From the NCBI RefSeq assembly GCF_900491935.1, contig NZ_UEXK01000004.1, positions 2,618,529-2,682,528 of the forward strand: a stretch of 64,000 bases of DNA. The letters run 5' to 3'. Shown in pieces: positions 41,120 to 49,893 of the stretch. The first letter of the stretch is position 1. Each line of letters opens with the position of its first letter. Both the position numbers and the translations under genes were made by a program. Source of the stretch: Klenkia terrae. GTDB lineage: Bacteria > Actinomycetota > Actinomycetes > Mycobacteriales > Geodermatophilaceae. The notes below the pieces were generated by a model, which ran no database searches, was not told the DNA's origin, and was given only the letters and a program-made list of their open reading frames with translations.

Positions 41120-42682
41120 ATGTCCGCACCGCTGCTGTCCGTCGAGCACCTCGACGTCGTCTACGACGGGACGATCACCGCGCTGTCCGACGTCTCGCTG
41201 ACCGTCGCGCCCGGGCAGGTCGTCGCCGTCCTGGGGTCCAACGGGGCCGGCAAGACCTCGCTGCTGCGGGCGGTCTCCCGGTCGCTGCAGCCCTACGGCG
41301 GCGCGGTCACCGGCGGCACGATCACCTTCGCCGGGCAGGACCTCGCCGGGGCCGACGCCGCGGACGTCGTCCGGCGCGGGCTGGTCCAGGTGCCCGAGGG
41401 ACGGCGGATCTTCCGCGACCTGACCGTGGCCGAGAACCTCCGGGCCGGCGGGTACACCGTGCGGGACAAGGCGGCCCGCGCCGAGGCCTGCGACCGGGTG
41501 TTCGACCTGTTCCCGATCCTGGCCGAGCGCCGCGACCAGCCCGGTGGCCTGCTGTCCGGCGGCCAGCAGCAGATGCTGGCGATGGGCCGGGCGCTCATGG
41601 CCTCGCCGCAGCTGCTGCTGCTCGACGAGCCGAGCCTGGGCCTGGCCCCGCTGCTGGTCGACCAGATCGGCGAGATCGTCACCGAGATCAACCGGCAGGG
41701 CACCGCCGTCCTGCTGATCGAGCAGAACGCGGTGATGGGCCTGCGGGTCGCGCACGCCGCCTCGGTGCTGGAGATCGGCCGGGTCACCGCGTCGGGGACG
41801 GCGGACGAGCTGGCCGCCAGCGACGACGTGCAGGAGCGGTACCTGGGCGTCGCCGTCCCCGTGGTGGCCACCGAGGTGGTCGAGAGCGAGCCGGCGATCC
41901 CCACCGCCGAGCCGCCGCAGCGGCTGCGGGTCGAGGGCCTGACCGTGCGGTTCGGCGGCATCACCGCGCTCAGCGAGGTCTCCTTCACCGTCGAGCCCGG
42001 CACCGTGCACGCGCTGATCGGGCCCAACGGCGCGGGCAAGTCCACGCTGGTCAACGTGCTGGGCGGCACCTACCGGGCCACCGAGGGCGCCGTGCACTAC
42101 GGGGACGCCGAGCTGACCGCGCTGCGGCCGGACCGGGTCGCCGGGCTGGGCGTGGCCCGGACCTTCCAGAACATCTCGCTGGCCCTCGAGGACACCGTCG
42201 AGGACAACCTGCTGGTCGGCCGGCACCGGCTGATGCGCCGTGGCCTGGTGCCCGGCATGCTCCGGCTCCCCGGTGCCCGGCGCGAGGAGCGCGAGCACCG
42301 CGAGACCGTCGGCGGGATCGCCGAGATGCTGGGGATCGCGCACCTGCTGCGCACCCCGGTGCACACGCTGGCCTACGGCGACCGCAAGCGGGTCGAGATG
42401 GGCCGGGCCCTGGCCGCGCGGCCCTCGCTGCTGCTGCTCGACGAGCCGGTCGCCGGCATGACCCACGGGGAGTCGCAGGAGATGGCCGAGACCATCCGCC
42501 AGGTCCGCCGGGACCTCGGGCTGTCGATCGTGCTGGTCGAGCACGACATGCCCTTCGTCATGGGGCTGGCCGAGCAGGTCACCGTCCTGGACTTCGGGAA
42601 GAAGATCGCCGAGGGGACGCCGGCCGCCGTGCAGCGCGACCCCGAGGTGCTCCGGGCCTACCTGGGAGCGGCCGCCGCATGA
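41120..42682 (+). CDS. Fused LivF-LivG double ABC ATPase (branched-chain amino acid/organic acid importer)
   Basis: 520 residues with two complete ATPase domains. The first (residues about 5-240) is LivF-like: Walker A GSNGAGKTS (39-47), signature LLSGGQQQML, Walker B LLLLDEPSLGL. After a linker of about 25 residues the second (about 272-515) is LivG-like: GPNGAGKST, the LivG insertion after VARTFQNISL, LAYGDRKRVEMGRAL and LLLLDEPVAGM. In most bacteria these are separate proteins. As a fusion it supplies the ATPase pair for the permeases that follow. It is coupled to livH by an ATGA overlap. Confidence 0.93.
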   Translation: MSAPLLSVEHLDVVYDGTITALSDVSLTVAPGQVVAVLGSNGAGKTSLLRAVSRSLQPYGGAVTGGTITFAGQDLAGADAADVVRRGLVQVPEGRRIFRDLTVAENLRAGGYTVRDKAARAEACDRVFDLFPILAERRDQPGGLLSGGQQQMLAMGRALMASPQLLLLDEPSLGLAPLLVDQIGEIVTEINRQGTAVLLIEQNAVMGLRVAHAASVLEIGRVTASGTADELAASDDVQERYLGVAVPVVATEVVESEPAIPTAEPPQRLRVEGLTVRFGGITALSEVSFTVEPGTVHALIGPNGAGKSTLVNVLGGTYRATEGAVHYGDAELTALRPDRVAGLGVARTFQNISLALEDTVEDNLLVGRHRLMRRGLVPGMLRLPGARREEREHRETVGGIAEMLGIAHLLRTPVHTLAYGDRKRVEMGRALAARPSLLLLDEPVAGMTHGESQEMAETIRQVRRDLGLSIVLVEHDMPFVMGLAEQVTVLDFGKKIAEGTPAAVQRDPEVLRAYLGAAAA

Positions 42683-43572
42683 GCTACCTCCTCGAGCAGG
42701 TGCTGAACGGGCTGTCCTACGGCCTGGTGCTCAGCCTCATCGCCGCCGGGTTCGCGATCGTGTTCACCTCGACCGGGGTGCTCAACTTCGCGCACGGCTC
42801 GATCGTGCTGCTGGGCGCCTACCTGGTCGCCGTGCTGCACGACAGCATCGGGTTCTGGCCCGCGGTGCTGGTCGGGCTGGCCGGGGCCGCGCTCGTCGGG
42901 GTGGCCATCAACGCCGTCCTGGTGCGCAACCTGGCGGACAAGAAGCCCGACACCGCGGCGATCCTCATGCTCGGCGTGGACATCGTGCTGCTCACCGAGC
43001 TGACCCGGCGGATCGGCAACCAGGTGCTCACCCTGGGCGCGCCGTGGGGTGCCTCGGTGGTCCGGTTCGGCGACGTCTCCCTGCCCACCGGACGCGTGCT
43101 CGCCGCCGGCGTCACGGTGGTCGCCTTCGGTGCGCTCTGGTACCTGTTCTCCCGCACCGACCTGGGCGTGGGCATGCGGGCCGCGGCCGCCGACGGGCCG
43201 ACCGCCTCCCTCATGGGCATCCGGCTGTCCCGCACCGCGGCCACCGGGTGGGCGCTGGCCGGGGTGCTGGCCGCCGTCGCCGGCATCTTCCTCACCTCCT
43301 TCCCGGCCCCCGGCGTGGCGCCGACCGTCGCGCTCAGCGCCTTCGCGGCCATCCCGGCCTGGGTGCTCGGCGGCTTCGACTCGGTGCCCGGCGCGGTCAT
43401 CGGCGGGCTGCTCATCGGGCTCACCAGCGCGCTGGTCACCGGCTACGAGTCCGACCTGGAGCCCTTCCTGGGGTCCGGGTTCGGCGAGGTCGCCCCGTAC
43501 GTCGTCATGATCGTCGTCCTGCTCGTGCGGCCCTCGGGCCTGCTGGGCAGCAAGGAGGCCGTCCGTGTCTGA
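42679..43572 (+). CDS. livH: LivH-type ABC permease
   Basis: 297 residues, about eight membrane helices. MSYLLEQVLNGLSYGLVLSLIAAGFAIVFTSTGVLNFAHGSI is the hallmark LivH N-terminus; the cytoplasmic contact loop is RTDLGVGMRAAAADGPTASLMGI. It forms the inner-membrane channel with LivM. It overlaps the LivM gene by 8 bases. Confidence 0.95.
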   Translation: MSYLLEQVLNGLSYGLVLSLIAAGFAIVFTSTGVLNFAHGSIVLLGAYLVAVLHDSIGFWPAVLVGLAGAALVGVAINAVLVRNLADKKPDTAAILMLGVDIVLLTELTRRIGNQVLTLGAPWGASVVRFGDVSLPTGRVLAAGVTVVAFGALWYLFSRTDLGVGMRAAAADGPTASLMGIRLSRTAATGWALAGVLAAVAGIFLTSFPAPGVAPTVALSAFAAIPAWVLGGFDSVPGAVIGGLLIGLTSALVTGYESDLEPFLGSGFGEVAPYVVMIVVLLVRPSGLLGSKEAVRV

Positions 43573-44677
43573 CCTCCCTCGCCGGATCAGCGGGCTGGTG
43601 CTCCTGCTCGTCGCCCTGGCCCTGCCGCTGGTCATGAGCGACTTCTGGCTGCAGACCGGCCTGTTCGTCATGGCCACCGCCATCGGTGCGGTCGGGCTGA
43701 CCCTGCTGGTGGGCGTGGCCGGCCAGCTGTCCCTGGGCCACGCCGCCTTCGCCGCGATCGGGGCCTACGTGTTCGCCTGGTCCACCGGGGAGTCGACGAC
43801 GTCGGTCTCCGGCCTCGGCCTGCCCCCGGTGCTGGGCCTGGTGCTCGCCGCCGTGGTCAGCGCCGGCGTCGGTGCGGCGTTCTCCCCGATCGCGGGGCGG
43901 CTGCGCGGCATCTACCTGGGCCTGGCCACCCTCGGGCTGGTCTTCGTCGTCCGGCACCTGCTGGTGAACCTGGACCAGTGGACCGGCGGGTTCGTCGGCC
44001 GCTCGGTGGAGCCCTTCGCGGTCCTGGGCTTCAGCTTCAGCAACCGGGACCCCGACTACCTGGCGATCGCCGGCGTGGAGTTCAGCGGCCTGCACCGGCT
44101 CTGGTACCTGTTCCTCCTGCTCGCGGTGGTGGCCATCTGGCTGGCGTCGAACCTGCGGGCCGGCCGGACCGGGCGGGCCTGGGCCAACGTCCGGGACTCC
44201 GAGACCGCGGCCGCCGCCATGGGCATCGGGGTCGCCGGGGCCAAGCGGTCGGCGTTCGTCGTCTCCTCGGCCTACGCCGGGGTGGCCGGCGCGATGCTGG
44301 CGCTGGCCTACGGCCGGGTCGCCCCCGACGTCTTCAGCCTGACCGCCTCGGTCGACTTCCTGGTGATGATCGTGCTGGGCGGGCTGGGCTCGGTGGCCGG
44401 CGCCGTCGTCGGGGCGGTCTTCGTGACCTCGCTCCCGCTGGTGCTGGCCCAGTACAGCTCGGCGCTGCCGTTCCTGGCCGCCCCCGGCTCGGGCGGGCTG
44501 GACCCCTCCACCGCCGCCCGGATCGTCTACGGGCTGGCGATCATCGCCGTCCTGGTGTTCCTCCGCGGCGGGCTGGCCGGTGCCGCCCGCCGGCTCCGTG
44601 CCCGCCTGCGCCCCACCCCCGCCGTCGGCCAGCCGGCCGTCGCCGCACCATCCCGGTCGAAGGAGACCACCCGATGA
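43565..44677 (+). CDS. livM: LivM-type ABC permease
   Basis: 370 residues from a GTG at 43565, with about nine to ten membrane helices. LLVGVAGQLSLGHAAFAAIGAYV and GRAWANVRDSETAAAAMGIGVAGAK are the typical LivM motifs, the latter the contact loop for the ATPase. The stop overlaps the receptor gene start as ATGA. Confidence 0.95.
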   Translation: MSDLPRRISGLVLLLVALALPLVMSDFWLQTGLFVMATAIGAVGLTLLVGVAGQLSLGHAAFAAIGAYVFAWSTGESTTSVSGLGLPPVLGLVLAAVVSAGVGAAFSPIAGRLRGIYLGLATLGLVFVVRHLLVNLDQWTGGFVGRSVEPFAVLGFSFSNRDPDYLAIAGVEFSGLHRLWYLFLLLAVVAIWLASNLRAGRTGRAWANVRDSETAAAAMGIGVAGAKRSAFVVSSAYAGVAGAMLALAYGRVAPDVFSLTASVDFLVMIVLGGLGSVAGAVVGAVFVTSLPLVLAQYSSALPFLAAPGSGGLDPSTAARIVYGLAIIAVLVFLRGGLAGAARRLRARLRPTPAVGQPAVAAPSRSKETTR

Positions 44678-45933
44678 AGCACCGCCTCCGCGCCGCCGCC
44701 ACGCTGTCCGCCGCCGCCCTGGCGCTGGCGGCGTGCAGCACCACCGCCCCGTCGTCGTCCTCCGGTGAGGGCGGTGGGGACGACGTCGCCACCGGCAACG
44801 GGGTGACCGACAGCGAGATGACCATCGGGATGCTCACCGACCTCTCCGGCCCGTTCGCCGCCGGTGCCGCCGTCCAGGTGACCGAGACCCAGGCCTACTG
44901 GGACCAGGTCAACGCCGACGGCGGGATCTGCGACCGCGACGTGACCGTGGACGTGCAGGACCACGGCTACGACCCGCAGCGCGCGGTCACCCTCTACCGC
45001 TCGATGGCCCCCGACGTCGTCGCGCTGCAGCAGGTGCTCGGCGGCCCGACCAGCTCCGCGGTGCTGCCGCTGGCCGAGCAGGACTCCCTCTACGTGGGCG
45101 GGGTCGGCTGGGCCGGCTCGGCGCTGGCCTTCGAGAACAACCAGCTGCCCGGTGCCTCCAACGCCATCCAGGCCGCCAACGCCGTGGACTACATGCTCGA
45201 CGACCTGGACGTGCCCGAGGGCTCGACCATCGGCGTCGTCTACTTCACCGGCGACTACGGCGGGGACGCCCTGGCCGGCGCCGAGCACGCGGCGCAGGAG
45301 CGCGGGGTGGAGATCCTGGCCCAGGAGATCACCCCGGCCACCACCGACCTGTCCGCGCAGGCCTCCGCGCTGGCCCAGGCCGACGTGGCCGGTGTGGTGC
45401 TCGCCGCCGCCCCGACCCAGTTCGCCTCGCTGGCCGGCGTGCTGGCCTCGCAGGGCGCCGACGTGCCGATCATCGGCATGAACCCGACGTTCAACCCCTC
45501 GCTGCTGACCACCCCGGCCGCCGACGCGCTGCTGGCCAACGCGTACTCGATGACCAGCATCTCGCCCTACGCCAACCCCGACTCCGCCGGCGTGCAGGCG
45601 GCCAACGAACTCTACGCGTCGGCCGACCCGGACGGTGCGCTGGGCTGGGAGGTGCCGCTGGCCTACGTGCAGGCCGAGCTGCTCAAGCAGGCGCTCGAGG
45701 GTGCCTGCGAGGCCGGTGACCTGACCCCGGAGGGCGTTGTCGCCGCGTTCCGCGACAGCAGCTCGACCGACACCGAGGGCCTGCTGCCCGACGGCCTGGA
45801 CTACTCCGAGGTCGGCCAGTCGCCGACCACCACGGTCTTCGTGTCGAAGGTCAGCGCGGACGCCGAGGCCGGCCTGGAGCTGCTCGACCAGGTCAGCGGT
45901 CCCAGCGCCGAGTCCTTCTCCTACGGGGGCTGA
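44674..45933 (+). CDS. Substrate-binding lipoprotein of the Liv-type transporter
   Basis: 419 residues. Signal MKHRLRAAATLSAAALALAACS with lipobox LAAC, so it is a lipid-anchored receptor on the outer face of the membrane. The type-I periplasmic-binding fold (Peripla_BP_6) begins MTIGMLTDLSGPFA and continues through ADGGICDRDVTVDVQDHGYDP. Receptors of this branch bind branched amino acids, urea, amides or aromatic acids. The ligase, oxygenase and PaaX/IclR context favours an aromatic acid. AAGGAG precedes the ATG. Confidence 0.93.
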   Translation: MKHRLRAAATLSAAALALAACSTTAPSSSSGEGGGDDVATGNGVTDSEMTIGMLTDLSGPFAAGAAVQVTETQAYWDQVNADGGICDRDVTVDVQDHGYDPQRAVTLYRSMAPDVVALQQVLGGPTSSAVLPLAEQDSLYVGGVGWAGSALAFENNQLPGASNAIQAANAVDYMLDDLDVPEGSTIGVVYFTGDYGGDALAGAEHAAQERGVEILAQEITPATTDLSAQASALAQADVAGVVLAAAPTQFASLAGVLASQGADVPIIGMNPTFNPSLLTTPAADALLANAYSMTSISPYANPDSAGVQAANELYASADPDGALGWEVPLAYVQAELLKQALEGACEAGDLTPEGVVAAFRDSSSTDTEGLLPDGLDYSEVGQSPTTTVFVSKVSADAEAGLELLDQVSGPSAESFSYGG

Positions 45934-45936
45934 CCG

Positions 45937-47442
45937 GTGCCCGCGCTCGTCACCAGCGAGCTGCGGGCGCCGGCGACCGGTCCGGCGGGGGGCGTCCTGG
46001 GCGACGTCCTCCGCCGGGCGGTCGAGCTGGGGCCGGACGACGTCCTCCTGACCACCCCGGCCACCGGGGAGAGCTGGAGCGCGGCGCGGCTGCTCGCCGA
46101 CGCGACGTCGCTGGCCACCGGCCTGCTGCAGCTGGCCGGACCGGGTGCCCGGGTCGCCACCTGCCTGGCCAACGGCCCGGCGCCGGTGCTTGTCCAGCTC
46201 GGCGTGGCGCTGGCCGGGCAGACGCTGGTGCCGGTCAACCCGCGGTCCCGCCCGGCCGAGGTCGAGCACGCGCTGACCCTGGCCGGGGCGCGGGTCGCGG
46301 TCGCGGACGGCCCGGGTGCCGAGTTCTGCGCCGCCGTCCCCGGGGTGCAGGTGGTGGCCGACTGGCGGTCGCTGCTGGCGCCGCCGGGCGCGCTGCCCGA
46401 GGTGGCGCCGGACTCGCTGGCCCAGGTGCAGTTCACCTCCGGGACGACGGGGCGGGCCAAGGGCGTGCGGATCACCCACGCCGGGATGGTCGCCACCGGG
46501 GCGGCGTTCGCCGACCGGCTGGGTCCCACCGCCGGGCGGGTGTGGTGCAACCCGATGCCGCTGTTCCACACCGCGGGCAACGTGCTGGGCGTCGTCGGTG
46601 CGCTGTGGGCCCGGGCCGACCACGTGGTGCTGCCGTTCGCGCCGGGGCCGGTGCTCGAGGTGCTGGCGTCGTCGCGGGTCACGATGCTGTCGGCGGCCCC
46701 GACGTTGCTGGACCTGCTGGTGAGCGAGGGCGTGCCCGACCTGCCCGACCTGGCGGTGCTGGTCACCGGCGGGATGACGGTGACCCCGGCGTTCGTGGAC
46801 CGGGTCGAGGCGGCCTTCGGCGCCCGGCTGGCGACGACGTTCGGGATGACCGAGACGTGCGGGTCGGCGCTGATGACCGGTCCGGGCGACCCCGACGAGG
46901 TGCGGCGGGGCACCGTCGGCGGGCCGCTGGCCGGCACCGAGGTGCGGATCTGCGGGCCGGACGGCGTCCCGGTGCCGGTGGGGGAGCCCGGCGAGCTGTG
47001 GGTGCGGGGCGCCCGGCTCACCGACGGCTACCTGGCCGACCCGCCGGTGCCCGCGCTGGACGACGAGGGCTGGCTGCACACCGGCGACCTGGCCGAGATG
47101 TCGGCGTCCGGGGCCTGCCGGGTGGTCGGCCGGCTCAAGGACATGATCAAGACCGGCGGCGAGAACGTGTCGCCGGTCGAGGTGGAGGAGGCGCTGGCCG
47201 CCCACCCGGGCGTCGCGCTGGCCGCCGTCGTCGGGGCGCCGGACGAGCGGTGGGGCGAGCTGGTGGTCGGGTTCGTGGTGCCGGCCGGTGCCGACGTCGA
47301 CGTGGCCGAGCTCGAGGCCTGGTGCCGGGACCGGCTGTCGCCGTTCAAGGTGCCCCGCCGCTGGCACCTGGTCGACGAGCTGCCGATGACCGCGTCGGCC
47401 AAGGTCCAGCGCGCCGAGCTGCGCCGCCGCGCCGCCACCTGA
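45937..47442 (+). CDS. Acyl-CoA ligase of the transporter operon
   Basis: 501 residues from a GTG three bases after the receptor stop. FTSGTTGRAKGVRITHAG is the ATP-binding motif, FGMTETCGSA the second, GRLKDMIKTGGENVSPVEVEE the hinge, and LPMTASAKVQRAEL carries the C-terminal lysine. It probably activates the imported acid as its CoA ester, which could be both pathway intermediate and PaaX ligand. The substrate is unknown. Confidence 0.9.
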   Translation: MPALVTSELRAPATGPAGGVLGDVLRRAVELGPDDVLLTTPATGESWSAARLLADATSLATGLLQLAGPGARVATCLANGPAPVLVQLGVALAGQTLVPVNPRSRPAEVEHALTLAGARVAVADGPGAEFCAAVPGVQVVADWRSLLAPPGALPEVAPDSLAQVQFTSGTTGRAKGVRITHAGMVATGAAFADRLGPTAGRVWCNPMPLFHTAGNVLGVVGALWARADHVVLPFAPGPVLEVLASSRVTMLSAAPTLLDLLVSEGVPDLPDLAVLVTGGMTVTPAFVDRVEAAFGARLATTFGMTETCGSALMTGPGDPDEVRRGTVGGPLAGTEVRICGPDGVPVPVGEPGELWVRGARLTDGYLADPPVPALDDEGWLHTGDLAEMSASGACRVVGRLKDMIKTGGENVSPVEVEEALAAHPGVALAAVVGAPDERWGELVVGFVVPAGADVDVAELEAWCRDRLSPFKVPRRWHLVDELPMTASAKVQRAELRRRAAT

Positions 47443-47491
47443 CCCCGGCCACGGGTGTGCTTCCACGAGGCGGAAGCGGCCTTCCGGGTCC

Positions 47492-47523
47492 CGGTGACAG
47501 CGGTCACGCTGGACCGGTCACCG
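47492..47523. promoter_or_regulatory. Candidate operator upstream of Rieske oxygenase gene
   Basis: CGGTGAC (47492-47498) pairs with GTCAC (47503-47507) across four bases and again, exactly, with GTCACCG at 47517-47523, giving overlapping dyads about 25-55 bases before the ATG. The IclR protein encoded at the end of this operon is a natural candidate to bind it. Confidence 0.45.
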
Positions 47524-47545
47524 TCGACGCCCGGGAGGGACCCGC

Positions 47546-48619
47546 ATGACCTCGATCGTCCGCAACCAGTGGTACGTCGCCGCCTACGGCCGCGAGGTCG
47601 GCCGGGAGGTGTTCGGCCGCACCATCTGCGGGGAGTCCATCCTCTTCTGGCGCCGCGAGGACGGCTCGGCCACCGCGATGAGCGACCGCTGCGTGCACCG
47701 CCGCTTCCCGCTGAGCGAGAAGCCCTCCCACCTGGTCGGCGACACCGTCGTCTGCGGCTACCACGGCTTCACCTACGACGCCGACGGCACGTGCGTCGCC
47801 GTCCCCGGGCAGACCCGCGTGCCGCGCACCGCCCGGCTCAAGAGCTACCCCGTTGTGGAGCAGGACAGCTTCGTCTGGGTGTTCATCGGCGACGACGACC
47901 GCAGCGACACCGTGCCGATCCCGCGGGCACCCTGGCTCGACCAGGAGGGCTACACCACCGTCAGCGGCATGGAGCCCCTCGCCGCCCGGGCCAGCCTGCT
48001 GGTGGACAACCTCATGGACCTCTCCCACGAGACCTACCTGCACGGCGGCTACATCGGCACGCCCGAGGTGGCCAACACCCCCATCACCACCGAGGTCGAC
48101 GAGGACGCCCAGGTCGTCTACGTCTCCCGGCACATGGACGACGCCGACTGCCCGCCGTTCTACGCGAAGTCCACGGGCATCGAGGGCCGGATCGTGCGCT
48201 GGCAGGACATCGAGTTCCACCCGCCGTGCCTCTACCTGCTGCACAGCCGGGTCGCCCCGGTCGGCACGCTGCCCAACGAGGACGGCACCGACCCCGGCGG
48301 CTTCCACGTCGAGGTCGTCTACGCGATCACGCCCGAGACCGAGCACTCGACGCACGACTTCTGGGCCGTGGCCCGGGACTTCGCGCTCGAGGACGAGGGC
48401 GTGAGCGACTTCCTGCGCGAGAGCAACCGCACCGTCGTGCTGCAGGACGTCGTCGCCCTGGACACCCTGGAGCGGGTGCTCGCCGGCGAGCCCGACGGCT
48501 ACCAGGAGCTGTCGATCAACATCGACACCGGTGGCCTCGCTGCACGCCGGATCATGGCCGCGCAGGCCGCCGCCGGTGCCGAGCAGGTGCCCGAGAGCCC
48601 CGCGGCCCTGGCTCGATGA
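47546..48619 (+). CDS. Rieske oxygenase, VanA-type (aromatic O-demethylase/ring oxygenase alpha subunit)
   Basis: 357 residues. The Rieske 2Fe-2S ligands are CVHRRFPL and CGYHGF; the mononuclear iron site is NLMDLSHETYLHGGYIG (D-x2-H-x4-H), here with the VanA-like spacing. N-terminal IVRNQWYVAAYGREV is the usual opening of vanillate-demethylase-like monooxygenase subunits. It acts with the VanB-type reductase encoded at 48930. The substrate is probably a methoxylated or substituted aromatic acid. A GGGAGGGACC site precedes the ATG. Confidence 0.92.
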   Translation: MTSIVRNQWYVAAYGREVGREVFGRTICGESILFWRREDGSATAMSDRCVHRRFPLSEKPSHLVGDTVVCGYHGFTYDADGTCVAVPGQTRVPRTARLKSYPVVEQDSFVWVFIGDDDRSDTVPIPRAPWLDQEGYTTVSGMEPLAARASLLVDNLMDLSHETYLHGGYIGTPEVANTPITTEVDEDAQVVYVSRHMDDADCPPFYAKSTGIEGRIVRWQDIEFHPPCLYLLHSRVAPVGTLPNEDGTDPGGFHVEVVYAITPETEHSTHDFWAVARDFALEDEGVSDFLRESNRTVVLQDVVALDTLERVLAGEPDGYQELSINIDTGGLAARRIMAAQAAAGAEQVPESPAALAR

Positions 48620-48933
48620 CCAGACCGATGACCGGCCCGTTGCGGACCGTCCCGGCCGGCCCGACGGCGACGCCGACCCGGGTCCTGGTCGGCGACCGGG
48701 TCACCCGGGTGGCCTGGCTGCCCGGCAGCGACCGGCTGCTGGGGGAGTGCTCCTGCGGGGCGCACGCCGAGGGCGGCGACCCGATCGGCATGTGGCAGTG
48801 GCTGTTGGCGCACCCCGACCACCCGGGCCAGGTCGCCGAGCCCGACGCCGGGACGGCCGCGGTGCACGTGCCGCCGCCGCACCGGGTCGCCCGGCCCGAG
48901 CAGGCCGCCGGCCCGCGGACGCCGCTCCGGTGA
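48616..48933 (+). CDS. Small protein between oxygenase and reductase subunits
   Basis: 105 residues joined to both neighbours by stop-start overlaps (ATGA with the oxygenase, GTGA with the reductase), which strongly supports translation. The core VLVGDRVTRVAWLPGSDRLLGECSCGAHAEGGDPIGMWQWLLAHPDHP contains a CxC and several His residues that could bind a metal. The ends are low-complexity. I do not recognise the family. Its position suggests an accessory or assembly factor for the oxygenase. Confidence 0.65.
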   Translation: MTRPMTGPLRTVPAGPTATPTRVLVGDRVTRVAWLPGSDRLLGECSCGAHAEGGDPIGMWQWLLAHPDHPGQVAEPDAGTAAVHVPPPHRVARPEQAAGPRTPLR

Positions 48934-49883
48934 CCGCCGTGCAGGAGGCGGCCGCCGGGACGACGGAGCAGCGGCTGCGGCTGGCCGTCGCCCGGCGCAC
49001 CGAGGGGGCGGAGGGCGTCGTCGTCCTGGAGCTGACCGACCCCGCCGGGGCCGACCTGCCCGCCTGGACGCCGGGCGCGCACGTCGACCTGCTGCTCACC
49101 GACTCGCTCACCCGGCAGTACTCGCTGTGCGGCGACCCCGCCGACCGCAGCCGCTACCGGATCGGCGTGCTGCGCGAGCCCGCGGGCCGCGGCGGGTCGG
49201 CGCACGTGCACGACCACCTGCACGAGGGCGACGAGGTGCAGGTGCAGGGCCCGCGCAACAACTTCGAGCTGGTGCCGGCGCAGCGCTACGTGTTCGTCGC
49301 CGGCGGCATCGGGATCACCCCGATCCTGCCGATGGCCGACGCCGCACGGGCCGCCGGGGTGCCCTACGAGCTGCACTACGGCGGGCGCAGCCGGCGCTCG
49401 ATGGCCTTCCTCGCCGAGCTGGAGGGCACGATCCACCCGCAGGACGAGGTGGGCCTGCTCGACCTGGACGCGATCCTGGGCGACCTGCCCGAGGGCACGG
49501 CGGTCTACTGCTGCGGTCCCGAGCCGCTGCTGGCCGCGGTCGAGGAGCGCTGCCCGGCCGAGGTGCTGCACGTGGAGCGCTTCGCGCCCAAGGACGTCGG
49601 CGCGCCCGTGCTCACCGGGTCCTTCGAGGTCGAGCTGTCGCTGAGCGGGAAGACCCTGACCGTGCCGCCGGAGCTCAGCATCATGGCGGTGCTCCGGGAC
49701 AACGGCGTCGAGGTGCTCAGCTCCTGCGAGGAGGGCACCTGCGGCACCTGCGAGACCGGGGTGCTCGAGGGCGAGGTCGACCACCGCGACTCCCTGCTCA
49801 CCCCCGACGAGCAGGCGGCCAACGACGTCATGTTCGTCTGCGTCTCGCGCGCTGCCTGCCCGAAGCTGGTGCTGGAGCTGTGA
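48930..49883 (+). CDS. VanB-type oxygenase reductase (FMN, NAD, 2Fe-2S)
   Basis: 317 residues from a GTG. Flavin domain RQYSLCGDPADRSRYRIGVLRE, NAD domain FVAGGIGITPILPMADAAR, and a C-terminal plant-type ferredoxin with CEEGTCGTCETGVLEGEVDHRDS plus a distant C. This is the phthalate-dioxygenase-reductase layout. It passes electrons from NADH to the Rieske subunit encoded just upstream. Confidence 0.95.
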   Translation: MTAVQEAAAGTTEQRLRLAVARRTEGAEGVVVLELTDPAGADLPAWTPGAHVDLLLTDSLTRQYSLCGDPADRSRYRIGVLREPAGRGGSAHVHDHLHEGDEVQVQGPRNNFELVPAQRYVFVAGGIGITPILPMADAARAAGVPYELHYGGRSRRSMAFLAELEGTIHPQDEVGLLDLDAILGDLPEGTAVYCCGPEPLLAAVEERCPAEVLHVERFAPKDVGAPVLTGSFEVELSLSGKTLTVPPELSIMAVLRDNGVEVLSSCEEGTCGTCETGVLEGEVDHRDSLLTPDEQAANDVMFVCVSRAACPKLVLEL

Positions 49884-49893
49884 CACTGCGCCG

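Noticed and set aside
44527..47466. 979-codon minus-strand open frame
   Set aside because: Antisense to livM, the receptor and the acyl-CoA ligase genes; His/Gly/Arg-rich with no domain.
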